From Clarkia xantiana subsp. parviflora (taxonomy: Eukaryota > Streptophyta > Magnoliopsida > Myrtales > Onagraceae), in contig JAPTYO010000010.1 of the NCBI GenBank assembly GCA_036873135.1, positions 3,138,634-3,202,633 on the forward strand: a stretch of DNA of 64,000 nucleotides, in the 5' to 3' direction. The stretch's first letter is position 1; every line of letters begins with the position of its first letter. The notes beneath the pieces are model-generated. The model did no database searches, was not told the DNA's origin, and was given only the letters and a program-made list of their open reading frames with translations. Of the stretch, positions 10,920 through 23,718 are shown one piece after another. Position numbers and translations under genes: made by a program.

Positions 10920-13632
10920 ACCCAACCCAACCCAAGCCTCAATGATAGATGATGATTATTATTATTATGATGGCACTATTTTTGTAAGGTTTAATTAATT
11001 ATCGAAAACCAAACTCAATTTAACTGTTTTGCAAAAAAATAAAATCAAACTTAAAATGAAAAAAACAAATTCAACTTTATTTAAGTGATGAAACTTGAAC
11101 ACTTAACATTCACAAAATCAAAAGTTTGGGCGACTCATGTGCACGACGTGACTCTTAACTGCGAAATAAGACAGAAATTTAACGGATGTACTAAAAGGGT
11201 ACAAAGTGCAAACGGTTGTTACCAAAAGTGTAAAAAAAAAATAAGTGATATGAAAAGTACATTTATCTCTAAATATTAACATAGTCTACACTTTGCTATA
11301 TTTTATTATTTTTTTTTTTTCAAATGAAAACAAGTTCAATTTACTTTTTCTTTTTTTGAACAATACACTCGATTTGAGTTTGGTTTAGGGTAATTAACTC
11401 AACTATATATAATATAACTAACTACCTCGTGGTATCCACTGCTATTCGGTTTTTGATTGATGATAGATTATCTCTTGAATTCTTAGTGAAGCCGGTAGGC
11501 CTACTACTAAGCCCAAAATCTATATTAGTTTTAGGCCCAGTAAACTATTTATTAGGGCTGTTGTGTTGAACTTGAAGGTGGATTGAGGAATAATATGATA
11601 AGAGTGGAGTGACTAGACATACAAATCTATAATATTGTTTTTTGGTTAGATTATATATATAGCCTTGACAAGTAAGTAAGTAATACATTGATCAACTAGA
11701 TTATACGTTTCAACTTAGTATGTGACATTATCTTAAGACAAATTATAATTTTTAGTTTGTTACTTAAAAATATTAATTAATAATCTACTAAAGGTATAAA
11801 ATAAAATAAAATAAAATTTACCGCTTTATTTTACTATTATATTAATACTATTTTTTTACTATATATATATATATATGTATATTAATTTTGAATAATCAAT
11901 AATTCACTAAATATTTAAAATAAAATATATTTGGGTATTAATATTATGTTAATATATTTGGATAATATATATATATAGATTTTTTAAAAAAAATTATTAT
12001 ATCTGATTTAGATTTGGATAACGATAAATACTTATATTTATATATAATACATATATTAATGTTGAATATAAAAATAATTTATTTTTTTAAGAATAATATA
12101 ATTTGAATTCATATGTTTATTACTGTAAAACTCTTTTTTATTTTTTGTCATTCTCATTCTCATGCACTTTCAATTTCTATTTCATTTAGTTGTTATTCAC
12201 TTTGAATATTAACAAAAGAAAGTTGCAACTGAAATGTAACAAATTTATTTTGAAAATTATACTAAAATATGAGATAAAAATAAATAAAAATATGAGTAAA
12301 CGTTGTTAAGATCAATATTGGCTTACCATCATGGGCCAAAACTTAAAGATTTGGACTAAGATAATAGACTCAAGTTGAAGAAATATCTAGGTAGTAATAC
12401 TTAGTATGTGTCTAGATGATTACAGGGTCAATAGATGTAGGATGTTCTGGATAATTTCTAGGATGTTCTTACTCTAGAAATATCTAAGTCTAGAGTTTTC
12501 TCTAAGATAGTATAAATAGGTCTAGAGTTATTTGTCAAGTGAAAGCACCACCACAACAAGTACCACCACCACAAGTTGTAAGAGTCTCCAAAATATCATA
12601 TTTAGAGTAAGAGGGTTATATATATACGAGTTCTTCTATTGTTGGTGAAGTACGGTTTTGGGCAAGTGCAAATCGGCACTTCGTTATTTTATAAACGTGT
12701 TAAAAATATTAATATTAGATAGAAATATTTCATTCGTATGAAATATCATTTAAATAATAAATAGTGAATAGAAATAAAACTATTATATCTTATCGTGTCA
12801 TATTTTACAAACACGAATACAACACACAATTTATTGTGTGTGTCTGTTTTGTGCTACCATTGTGATGTTAAGTTATTTAGTTGTACGTATACACATGATA
12901 TATTTAATCAAATATTAAAATAATGAGTTCCATATTGTAAAAATTATAAATTAATATGTCAGTACAAATTCTTAATATATATAATTGATAAATTGTAAAA
13001 ATTAAATAATCAACTGAAGTTTTAAAAATTATTAAATAAGATTTAGTTTTTTTTTTCTTTCAAGAATCATATTTATTAGCACAAATATATCGTGTGTGTC
13101 GTGATACAAAAACACTAACACGACATGAAAATTACGTTATGTAAATTTTGTTGGTGCTATTACATGTTTATTTGAACACATTTTTTTCCATGTGTGCTTG
13201 AGTATTCGTATCATTTAATAAATTGGCAACTTTGTTTTCTAACATACTTAAGCAAAGCCTGAGTTATTAATATTTTACGATAATTAAGTTTCATCATAGT
13301 GTAATTTTGCCAAAAGTACGAGTTAATGATTAGTAATTTAGTATAATATAACTAGGCAAAACACAACAAGTGTAAATTAGGTAAGTGAGTAGTGGAAAGA
13401 AAAAAAAACGTAACCAACATGTAACTACCTCAAAGTTGGGTAACTAGTTAGTAACTAGGTATTAAACCTAAAATTGAATGATGATGAAAAATAAACGGTA
13501 GTATATTATAGAGCGGGGGTGAATCAAGCTTACCGGATGTAGATGAGAGGTCAGGTCAATGAAACAAAGCAAGGAAAGCTCCTACCGGAAAAGTTAAAAA
13601 GTAAAAAAAAAAAAAGGGGAAGAAAAAAGCGA
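10920..13632. other. AT-rich intergenic region between BRL2 and the IDD gene
   Basis: About 2.7 kb with no gene. It contains many TATA-type runs (about 11855-12030) and a likely LTR fragment at 12304-12665. The rest is low-complexity AT-rich DNA with no supportable feature. Confidence 0.5.
12304..12665 (+). mobile_element. Probable LTR fragment of a Copia-like retrotransposon
   Basis: The stretch starts TGTTAAGATCAATATTGGC and contains an LTR-like promoter arrangement: AGTATAAATAGG at about 12510, then a CACCACCAC-rich leader and AGAGTAAGAGGG. No primer binding site, coding domain or second LTR was seen, and the right end is unclear. It could be a solo or truncated LTR. Confidence 0.4.
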
Positions 13633-13640
13633 TATAAAAG
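13633..13640 (+). promoter_or_regulatory. TATA box of the IDD gene
   Basis: TATAAAAG stands about 200 bp before the ATG at 13839. It is followed at a usual distance by a 5' UTR with CT-rich and GCAGCAGCAG sequence. Confidence 0.5.
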
Positions 13641-13838
13641 CTTGAGCAAAAAAGCTGATTACAGAAAGCAGAAAGAAAGCTATCTATCTCCTCATCTCTT
13701 TCCTTTTGGTAAAGCTGAAACCTCCACTCGCTATTCCAAACCTCACGCAGCAGCAGCAGTATCTGTAGCAGCTGCAGCTGGTAGGGAAGGGACTTTGATT
13801 AGATTCACGAATCAATATCTTCCATTCTCCATCAAATA

Positions 13839-15841
13839 ATGCTTCACAACGCACCCTCCACTTCCTCTGACCACCAGCACCATAATGGCGCCTTCGCCAC
13901 CACTAAGAAGAAGAGAAGACCCGCCGGTACTCCAGGTAGGTGACGAAGAAAGTTAAAGACATTAGTGGATGCGATTTCGTCTTTTATTATATAATATAAT
14001 ATGTATATGTAATTGTGATGTAAGAAAGATGTAATTAGGGTTTAATTTGTTGATTGATTAGATCCGGAGGCGGAAGTGGTGTCGCTGTCGCCGAAGACGT
14101 TGCTGGAGTCGGACCGTTACGTGTGTGAGATCTGTAACCAAGGTTTCCAGAGAGATCAGAATCTGCAGATGCACAGGCGGCGCCATAAGGTGCCGTGGCA
14201 GCTGCTGAAGAGATCGTCGACGACGGATGATGAGCAAGGAGGGAGCAAGGCGGCGGCGAAGAAGGTGTACGTGTGCCCGGAGCCGAGCTGCCTCCACCAC
14301 GACCCTCGCCACGCGCTCGGTGACCTGGTTGGAATAAAGAAGCACTTCCGGCGGAAGCACAGCACTCATAAGCAGTGGGTGTGCGACAAGTGCTCCAAGG
14401 CTTACGCCGTCCAATCTGACTACAAGGCCCACCTCAAGACCTGCGGCACTCGCGGCCATTCCTGCGACTGCGGTCGCGTCTTTTCCAGGTACGTACATTC
14501 AACAAACCCTAGCTAGCTTAGCTTAGCTACTTCCTTCCATTGTAACATCATCAATCAAATTAAAACTAGTTTAGTTTTTCTCACTTAATCAGTAGTTGGA
14601 GGGAATGCGAAAGTGTTCCATTACAGATGAGATTAGATGGCTAATCAATTAACAAACAAGTTAAAAGTATTTATTTGCTCAGAGTAGTAATATATATAAA
14701 TACAAGGATAAAATTCTTTTGAGAATAAGTCTGGTGTAGTAATCATACATACAGAATCCAAGAATGATCTGCTCAACATAATTAATATTTAGCTAGCTGC
14801 TTTGTATAAAATCTAGGCTAGGCTAGGTGGTGCTGCTGTGCTGGTTGAGCTGAGCTAGCCTAGCCTTGGGGCACTGCAATACATAATTCACACTTCCCGA
14901 TGATTACTTTAGCTCCATCCACCCACTTTCTTAAATTGACAGTTAGTCCGTTTTGTTTCAGAATAATAATAATTAATTAAGAAACAAAATCTTTTATTTA
15001 AACTGTATATATATTTGGAACTGTAGAGAGAGATTGATTGATTGATTGATATAGCTTTAGTACCGTACTGATAATTTGTTGTTGTCAATATTGATATGTT
15101 TGTGTTGAATTCAGAGTTGAGAGCTTCATTGAACATCAAGATGTGTGCACAATCCGGCATTTGAATCCAGATGACGAACATCATCATCATCATCATCAGC
15201 TTGTTAATGTGAGTGGCAAAAACAACTCGTCCCGAACAGAAGAATCCAGCTCCAGTGCAGCTTCTACTGAATTACCATATTCCACTCATCATCATCATCA
15301 TGTGATGAAGCTACCACCACCACCACCGCCACCACCTGATGAAACCCTTAATTTCGCAATGAATCAAGATGCAGCAAGCAGTGACCAAACCCACCTGCTA
15401 GATCTATCCATTGGTCTGGGATTAGGAGGGGGAAGAGAAATGAATAATAATGACAAGTCATCATCATCATCATCGTCTTCAGCAATAATGTTGAGAGAGT
15501 ATGCAAATGAGCAGCTAAGAGTAGCAGCAGCGGAGAAGGCGTATGCCGAGGAGGCGAGGCAGCAAGCGAGGCGGCAAGTGGAGATAGCGGAGTTGGAGTT
15601 TGCAAATGCACAGAGAATGAGGTTACAGGCACAAGCCGAGTTAGAGAGAGCTCACCAGCTTCTAAACCAACAAGCCATGACCAACATTAATAACAACTCA
15701 TCCTCAACCCTAATGACTCAAATCACCTGCCCAGCATGCAACCGCACAACATCGTATCCCACTCCAACCTCACTCCACCACGACGACTCCTCATCCCTTG
15801 CTATCAGCTACATGTCTTCCCCCACCACCGATGCTGATTAA
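13839..15841 (+). CDS. IDD15: INDETERMINATE-DOMAIN C2H2 transcription factor, IDD15/SGR5 type
   Basis: Exons 13839-13935, 14062-14488 and 15115-15841 give a 416-residue nuclear protein. Splice phases close cleanly: TP|DPEAEV and VFSR|VESF. After a basic [12 protein letters not shown] segment comes the ID domain: finger 1 [17 protein letters not shown], finger 2 [11 protein letters not shown]...KKHFRRKH, finger 3 [17 protein letters not shown], and finger 4 [16 protein letters not shown], split by intron 2. [16 protein letters not shown] and [10 protein letters not shown] mark the IDD14/15/16 subgroup. The C-terminal [10 protein letters not shown] coiled-coil-like segment and the ending SYMSS-x-T-x-D are also typical. 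His, Pro and Ser homopolymers lie between. LDLSIGLGL resembles an EAR repression motif. In Arabidopsis this group controls gravitropism and auxin synthesis genes. IDD15 rather than IDD14/16 is inferred from its position next to BRL2. Confidence 0.92.
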
Positions 15842-18800
15842 TTCACTTCCTCATTTCTATCTATACATATATATACTCTACTCTACCCTACCCAACCTAG
15901 CTTTATTCATTCATTCTCAGTTTTATTATGCAACCATTAAAACCAAGCTAAGATCATCATCATCATCATATATATTCAACTAGTTACTAGCTTGTATTTT
16001 TTGTCTTGTCTTTAATTGTATGATTTCTTATAATTAAGGGCTTCTACTTTTGTTATAAACACTAATTAGTTAATATGCTGCAATATAATGTAGTGATGCA
16101 TGCCTTGGCTTGGCTAAACAACAACTCGCTTGATTGTGTGAATTCCAAATGCATATATTTAGGGTAGACAGCTAGCTAGGCTGCAGGTTTGGGTCTTTCT
16201 TCCATTTTAATGTCATTAGGGTTTAAGGCTTTAAGCTACGCCTAGTAAGATTCCTCGTAATTAGTTTGGTGTGCATTATAATTAATACAACGGTTAATAT
16301 ACTATCCAATTTGTTAGATCTTGTTTCAACATTCGGACAAACTGTTAGCTGCAATTTTTTATCCGGTGTTTTTGCTAGCCTAGCCTTTTCATATGTGTAC
16401 ACATTGTCTGATTTGGAGGGAATAAGTCGCATGCCCAAAATGTGATGAAACAAATAGTTAGAAATTTGATGACTGCCCGAACATCAGCTAACAATTTGTT
16501 CGGTCGCCCAAAAATTAGCTAGTAATTTGTTTGATTCCCCTAACATTATGTAGCAATTTACCGTGTTTTTTTTTCTTCCATCACATGATATGTTCCGTTC
16601 AAATCAAATGGATATATTAACAGAGTTAGCAATTCTCACACATTGGAAACGTGAGATACTAAAATGTTCGGTAAAAAACTCCAGCTAACAATTTGTTCTA
16701 CTGCTGAAACGTGAGCTAGCAAGTAGCAAAATTTGATAATTAACGGTTAATACAAACAAGCGAAACTCCTAGTACTTTACCTTTTATGACCTGATCCGGA
16801 ACGAGTGATAATTAATCTAGATGTGAAACAAGTATACTACACGTGTTGTCATCCCAAATTAGAGCACCTAGGACACCCTAAGGAAAAAAAAGACACTTCT
16901 TCATATCCCGCCATGAAGATACAGCCATCAGGGTGGGGTTCCTTCAACGGCTCCATTAAATGGTCAATTTGAGCCGTATTCAAACTCATGATTCCTTGAA
17001 AGATTTGTTTGGATAAGAATTATGATGGGTAGAATTAAATCAAACACAATATAATGGACTGTCTTTTATTTGTTTTAATGAAATTTTCTTACTTGTTTGG
17101 ATACCCAAAAACAAAATTCAATAAAAAAGGATCAACACAATAGGGACGTACAAACGAGACATATATATATAGACGGTGGACTCCTCCTTTCATTATCGAT
17201 CACCACTAGCTAATTTGGCATTACAAATATATTATAATTACTTATTTGTTAACCATATAAAGATTCATTAGACTTGAGTCACTTGCTTATGCCACATATA
17301 TGTTATAGACAAGACTAATTTATTACTCTCTTGATTATTAAAACGTGTTATGTACCTAGTTTAGCAAATTATTATTCAATTTTTTTATTAAACTATATCT
17401 TAAAAGTGGAGCATGAGCTCCATAATATAATATACGTATATATATTATATATGTATAGGTTCGACATGAACATAGAGGTGCAGCTAGCTGAATTGATGGG
17501 TTGATGCACAACGTAAAAGCCTCCAAAAGGATAAATACAAAATACTGTACAGTCTTATTATTGCAAGCTCTGAGGGAAGCTGTACGGATATGAAATAGCC
17601 CATTCATGCTGCTACTACACCATATCTAATATATATGCTTTTAGCTCAGCTGTAATTATTATACAGAAAGAAAAGTTGATAGAGCTGATTTGAAAGAGTT
17701 TTTTTTTTTTTTTCTAGGTTACTTTCCTTACTCTCGTTTTATATACGCTGAAAAGAAATAACCCTAATGCAAGTAAAGAAATGTAATTATGTAATATGGT
17801 GTGGTGGTTTAACGTTTTATCATTTAATTAGATATTCAATTCTCGCTAGTGATCATAAGAATGGAAAAAATATTTATGACGCAAGCTAATCACATTAGAA
17901 TATATTTAGAGAAATGCCAATAATACACATTCTGATAATTCATTCTGTCATCACGTCATATATGTTCCTATTTCTGAGTGTGTGGCGTGATTGTAATTTT
18001 GAGCAATCTCAATAGCATATTATAAAACACACCCATTCGGAACTTGGAGGAATGCAAAGGTCGGAACATCAATCATTTCGGTTAGAGTAAATGAATATGC
18101 ATAACTAGCTAAGCTAGGGTAGTGGAAACTAGAGTTTTTATTCTTTCATGGTAATGTCTTAGCTTAGATACTATACATTAGAATGATTTTTCACTCGCAT
18201 CGAATTGGACCGTTAAGAATAAAGTGATGGTCATATATACAGTTTTCAATTCCAAAGGTCAAGACAAAGTTTTAATACTAGACTTTTAATTATGGAATGG
18301 AGCGATTAAACGATAGGTGGGGAGGGGGAGCAAAGACATATATTGCAGTGCAGAAATAAGGGATGCAGTAACAAAGAGAGATGAAAAGTACAATTGGTAT
18401 TAATCAAATTCAAAGGCAAAGGAGCTGACCAACCTATCATTCAACAACACTAAACTGGACTGATCTCAAGACCAGTAAATAAAAAATAAAATAGATAGAT
18501 ATTCGAGGTGGTGTAAGAGTAGTCGTTTTCAGTGCAATGTATTATATTGGTGTTACTTTTGAGTGCGAATGCAAACAATAAATAAAAAGCAGCCATGTTT
18601 TTCAGTGCCATAGCCGAATGCAGCTTGTATGTATAATCTCTCTCTCTCGTCCCTCTCAAACGAACCTTTTTTTTTTCTTTTTTTTTTTCAAAAACCTCAC
18701 AATTAGCTTAACTAATTAAGAGGAAAAAGCTTCGACGAAATGGATCGAGTCGTTAGCGAAGAACCTACAATTCTCTATAATAGTTGGCGCTATAAATCTC

Positions 18801-18884
18801 CACCAGCTCTACATTTAGCTTAGTGTATATGAATACTAGTATTTTTTATCAATAGTGTAGTTACACTTCTGATGTTTAGTAGAA

Positions 18885-19074
18885 CGTCATTAGCTATTAC
18901 TAATACAACGCACCCATATTAATATCGGTGTGTAATGATCATTTATTACACACCGATTTTTGACCGAAATTATTCAAACTCAAAATTTATAGTAATCGGT
19001 AAGAAATCGGTATGTACTTTTGACCGACAATATGTGTAAACGATCGGTACGTAATAACAATTTTTCTTTTAGTG
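18885..19074. mobile_element. CACTA-type transposon end, fragment
   Basis: The right end reads TTTTTCTTTTAGTG, the inverse of CACTAAAAGAAAAA, similar to the CACTACAAGAAAA ends of CACTA elements. Inside it are several short subterminal repeats of the type CGATCGGT / AATCGGT / TGACCGA in both orientations, as CACTA transposases use. The left end was not found, so this is a partial element. Confidence 0.5.
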
Positions 19075-19452
19075 TGAATTCTCAAAACGCGTTACATATT
19101 AAAACTAATTTTTAAACTAGGTCTTTTTAAAAATTCTCGGCTTTTCTATTTTCTATATCTTTTGTTTACTTAATTTACATAATGTTACAAATAACTCTCA
19201 AGAAAAATATAATTCCAAAAAGAAGGAAATATAAAGGATAAAATTTAAGAAAATGTAAAACTGAAATTTTTTTAAACAAAATTAAAATCCATACTTAATT
19301 AAATTTATTATGTAGATTTTTCAATTTTATGCTAGTTTATTATTTATTTATTTTTTTCTAATCACAATTTGATTTTATAAATTTTACATTTTTTATTTTG
19401 AATTCAAATACAATTTTATATTTTCATTTTTTAATAAAGTATTATATGCTAG

Positions 19453-19696
19453 TTTTTTTTTTTTTTTTGGTTTCCCGCGGGGTGGTCCTAGGGGGGCCCT
19501 CATCAGGAGGGCAGCACCCGTAGCATGCTTGCTACACACCTAGACTAATCCCCACTCGCACCGCGTCAGCCCGTAAGGGATAAAGTGCTGGCCATGAACA
19601 ATTTTCCATTCCCATGGTCACTAGCGGGGATTGAATCCCTGACCTCTAGTTAAGGGATGAGGCGCTGAACCACCACACCATTGTTACATGGTTAAC
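19453..19696 (-). mobile_element. tRNA-derived SINE, complete with target duplication
   Basis: On the minus strand the element begins with a tRNA-like head. It has an A-box-like TGGTTCAGCGCC and a B-box-like GGGATTCAATCCC, then a body ending in CCCGCGGGAAACC and a poly-A tail (the poly-T at about 19453-19468 on the plus strand). Both sides carry the 10-bp duplication TATATGCTAG (19443-19452 and 19697-19706). Length is about 244 bp. It resembles Au-like plant SINEs. Promoter boxes look usable, but it depends on a LINE for movement. Confidence 0.85.
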
Positions 19697-21541
19697 TATA
19701 TGCTAGTGTATTCGTTATTTTTTATAATCACTATAATTTTATAAATATTAGATGTTTTATTTTTATTTCATATGTACTTTTATCTTTATATTTTCATATT
19801 TTTTTATAAAATATTCATGGGTATTTATTTTATTCACATTTTATATGATTATATTTTAATTATGATTTATTTTTAACGTTTTAAATTTCATATATTTTTT
19901 TCTAAATCATTAATTTATTTTTAATTTATACATTTTAGATATAATCTACTTATTTTTTCAAAAAATTTCCATATATTTATTATATTATATCTCGATTTAG
20001 GTTCATTTGAGACATAATAGAAATTTTAGGATGCAAATATATATATATAAGAAATATAATTTAAGAATTAGTTTCTAAATAAATATTGATTTTTGTCAAT
20101 CTAAATAAATAAATATAGTTTGAAAATGAATTTGAAATTCACTCCCCGTACTTTGGTGGTTAAAAGTTGCTAAACCCATATTGGCTGCAAATGCAGCCTT
20201 CCTTTTTTGTTGCTTGCTTGTTTGCTGAAGTATATATATAATATAATATATATAATAAGCTAGCAACTAATTTAGTTAATGCATGCTTCTGTAGGGTTGG
20301 TGTGGGTTCCTACGGTTCTATGAAGCTATTGAAGTTTCACTAAACGCGCAGGTGGAGGACAATTATATTGTCTCCAAAGTACGGCTAGCTAATAGACGAC
20401 GTACCAACTAACGAAGGATCCAATCCAAGTATTCTATCGTAATTGAATCTGGAAACAAATCTATATAATAATTAATTATTGGACTCTCTAATTAACTCAT
20501 GATTAATTTTAGTTTCTTTCCTCCTTGCATGCATTGCATACAGTCTCTTCTAGTCCTTTTCTCGCATCACATGTTAAAAGGAAAAGCTAGGGAAAAACTC
20601 AAAACAAAGTTAGTCCAAATTGTATTTCTGTGTGTTTGGGCACTATTACTAACAATATTGTGCATAGTGAACCATGCATCTCAATATAGCAAAATGCATC
20701 AATTATAAGTGTTACGTGAAAGTGTTACGTCATATGACTAGATTGTACCACATTGGTTAGATTGAAGAGTTGAGACACTACATAAGCTTGGTGGATTACT
20801 TCTAATATTACCAATTGACTTTAGTATGAAATCTCAGTGAACTTATTTAGAGAGTCTGGACTCAGTCCTCAATTTTAATCTCCCAACAAAATTCAATTTC
20901 GTGCGTGGAATACCGCAATTCTTAAATCAACCATTCGTGCTTTGATAATGATATAAGAATTCATTATAAATAGTAAGGCTAGATTAGATTAAGGCACCAA
21001 CATGTATCAAGATGTTATCTAATACACATCCATTATAATTTCAGCTTTTTTTTTTAACCCTGTAAATGAGTAATAATGCTGACCATAATTATATTTTGTT
21101 TATAGGATTTCGACAAATTTTGAATATGAGAGCTCTATTTAAAAGATGAAACGATAAACCATAATTTGTAATTTTCAGCTATTAAACATGCTGATTTGGA
21201 CATACTTATTTGTAGAATTGACAATCAACTAATCTACATCAACACCCACATATGTTTTGGAGCAAAATTAAGAAGATTGACAATTCTTTTTTTATCATTA
21301 TGCTTCACGTATATTGAAAACATGTAATAAGTAAGTAGATTTGTTTGGTTAAATTAAGAAAAAAGTGAGTTGGAAGCATATGAACCAAATAATCCAAACA
21401 CAAAGAGGAAAATCAATCCAATTAAGTTGCAGTTGTTTGGAAGCAGTATTGAGATGCAGGAAGCTGCTTCATCACGTATAACATAATCTCCCACAAAAAA
21501 AACAATTCCTAGTCTTTTAAGAAGAAGAAGAGAGTAAGTAA

Positions 21542-22599
21542 CTAACGGACAGCTTTCTTCTTGCCAGCAATAGCAACCTTCTTGCCCTTCAAGGTGCGGC
21601 AATTGTTCTTGGTGCGCTGCCCTCTGCAAGGTAGACCTTGAATATGTCGTATACCTCTATAGCACTGAATCTCCTTCAGTCTCCTTATGTTTAGTGCATT
21701 GAAACGCCTCAAGTCTCCTTCAATCATAAACTTGGACACTTCATCACGGAGTGTGATCAGCTCTTCCTCTGATAAGTCCTTTGTGATTTTGTTCTCCATT
21801 CCCACATCTATCAGAATCTGACGAGCCCTTGTCCGCCCAATTCCATGGATGTACTGAAGTGAGTACTCCACTCTTTTACTGTTTGGAATTTCCACTCCAC
21901 CAACACGAGCGCATCTGATACTCAATCCTCCAACCTACATTTTCATCTTCATCATCAGTTTCAACTTCTTACTATTAGTTAGGCCATCTAATAATTTGTC
22001 TGTTAATTAAGGGTTAAGAACTAAGTTTGTTCAATGTGAGATTTTTGTGTCTGAAGTTGTACAGTCCTGGTTTCATTTTTGTTGAAATTTGACGTATCGG
22101 TGTGATTACTTTAGAGAATCTGTTTCCTTCGCGTCACCTTGTCGGACCATCACCTAAGAAGGTGACCACATTCGCGCACGAGTAAATCTCGCTCTAATGT
22201 CGCTGAAAACACTCACACCACTCTGCTGGAAACATTTTGAATGGAGATGAAAACGGCCGAGACACCAAATTTCCACAAAAATGAAAATGTCTATTTCAAC
22301 ATTTTAAAATTCAGACACTAAAATTGAACAAACTTCGGTACGTTCTTAACCCGTTAATTAATTATGCCTAACTTGTCGTTAAAGCACTATCATATCACCC
22401 CCACCATATCCAATTCGTCGAATTTTCCATAAAAACCCAAACACCATTTCAGTTATTAAAAACACGAACCAAAATTCATCACCTTGGGAGGCTTTGCGAC
22501 GGGGAAGGAGAGGTTGGTGAACAAGGATGGGTCTCTTGTTCGTCGGTTGCAAATGGTGGAGAGCGAGGCCGCCATTGGTGTCGCTAGAGCTTGCGCCAT
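21542..22599 (-). CDS. RPS13: Plastid 30S ribosomal protein S13, nuclear-encoded precursor
   Basis: Two exons on the minus strand: 22599-22483 (39 codons, starting [14 protein letters not shown]) and 21934-21542. They join in phase 0 as [20 protein letters not shown]. The 169-residue precursor has a Ser/Ala-rich transit peptide of about 45 residues. The rest is a bacterial-type S13: [21 protein letters not shown], then [22 protein letters not shown], and the conserved [20 protein letters not shown] near the C-terminus. S13 binds the head of the small subunit and contacts 16S rRNA and tRNA. A start at 21925 would need TTG and would drop the transit peptide, so the two-exon model is preferred. 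The intron holds a Mutator-type MITE (22011-22352). Confidence 0.95.
22011..22352. mobile_element. Mutator-type MITE in the S13 intron
   Basis: A 342-bp element with ends GGGTTAAGAAC and GTTCTTAACCC, flanked by a perfect 9-bp duplication GTTAATTAA (22002-22010 and 22353-22361). It belongs to the same family as 57653-58189 and 4694-5627: shared inner words include TTTGTTGAAATTTG, ACTTTAGAGAATC and CATCACCTAAGAAGGTG. It is non-coding. Confidence 0.88.
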
Positions 22600-22956
22600 C
22601 TCTCTCGCCGGGCTTCCTCCTGCAGAGGCACCGCTCTATCTATCTAGCTTTGCGTTTGCTTATCGTTATCGAAATCGAACGTACTAAATTGGAACCCAGC
22701 AGATTCAACTTAAATTCCTGGGCTGACAAAGTTAAAGCCCAATCTAATACACAGTAAGGCCCAACTAAACAACAATACCACTTGTCCTACTCCTGCATGC
22801 TTTCTTTTTTTTTAATGTTCGCAATATATATGGTTATATATAAATAAATAAAATATATTCTATTTTTAATACACATTTATTTAATTATTAATTATCAGAT
22901 GCTCATTTAAAATATTTATATGTTACATAGTTTTTCATTTTCTACAACTATCTAAT

Positions 22957-22959
<3 letters not shown>
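22600..22959. other. Promoter-side flank of S13
   Basis: Sequence upstream of the S13 start on the minus strand. No clear TATA box is visible. From about 22800 it becomes AT-rich and runs into the TA microsatellite. Confidence 0.35.

Positions 22960-23018
<59 letters not shown>
22960..23018. repeat. (TA)n microsatellite
   Basis: About 59 bp of uninterrupted TA repeats, next to the LINE remnant. Confidence 0.95.
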
Positions 23019-23021
<3 letters not shown>

Positions 23022-23029
23022 TTAACCAA

Positions 23030-23718
23030 CTGTCTGTTGACTCGTATCTTGATGTATTACCTGACACAGGCTCCACCGGAACCCCCTCACTCGAAAGCAC
23101 AGTAAGACTTTTGGATCGTGAACCACACCAACATTTTTGTTATTCTACTTTTGTCGATGGTGTGGTGGATTTGGCAAGTAAGACTTTTGGATTGTGAACC
23201 ACACCAACTTTTTTATTGTACTTTTGTCGATGGTGTGGTGGATTTGGCATCGGGCAACCTTTACGGAGCGGCTGTTTTTAGGGATACTGAAGGCTAGGTT
23301 CAGGGAGTAGTGGTGCACTCGATCACAATGAATGACCCTTTATTGGCAGAAGCTGTAGCTGTTCGCGCATGACTGATCATTCAGGCGTATTTTCCCACTA
23401 CGTACACAACTACTCTTCTCGGATTCACAAATTTTGATCTCATTAATTGCAGACCCCGACTCTTCGCCTAGTTCCCTTTTTAGTTTTATTTCTAATATCA
23501 GTACTCTTTTATCTCTCGGATGTAATAGTTAATTTTGATAGACGGAATAGTATTTTCTTAGCTCATTAGATTGGAAAACAAGCGGCTAAACTTGGATTCA
23601 TAGGGTTATGGTTACCCCCTAATATTCCATCTGCCCTCCTTAATTTTCATTCCTAGATTATAATTTTCCGTTTTCAATAAATATGTGCTTCGTTACAAAA
23701 AAAAAAAAAAAAAAAAAA
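23030..23718 (+). mobile_element. LINE retrotransposon 3' end with RNase H remnant
   Basis: The sequence ends in a poly-A tract (about 23697-23718), as LINEs do. Just upstream, broken frames read FVDGVVDLASGNLYGAAVF, then DTEG and, after stops, HSITMNDPLLAEAVAVRA. This fits the RNase H-like domain at the C-terminus of plant L1-type LINE reverse-transcriptase proteins (GAAVFRD...PLLAEA-AVR). Stops and frame breaks show it is dead. Inside it, a segment of about 75 bp starting AGTAAGACTTTTGGAT is duplicated in tandem (about 23101-23176 and 23177-23250). The 5' part is missing. Confidence 0.72.

Larger units (their letters stand above)
15842..21541. other. Long intergenic region between the IDD gene and S13
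   Basis: About 5.7 kb, AT-rich, without a supportable gene. It holds a CACTA-type end (18885-19074), a SINE (19453-19696), poly-T runs (17699-17714, 18667-18690) and, at about 16440-16740, loosely repeated words of the form AGCTA(A/G)CAATTTGTTC. Open frames such as 18450-18659 minus and 20499-20708 plus have no recognisable domain. Confidence 0.5.

Noticed and set aside
14058..14498. Minus-strand frame of 146 codons over the zinc-finger exon
   Set aside because: Antisense shadow of the ID domain.
22484..22757. Plus-strand frames near the S13 promoter
   Set aside because: They are the antisense of the S13 transit-peptide exon and its 5' flank.
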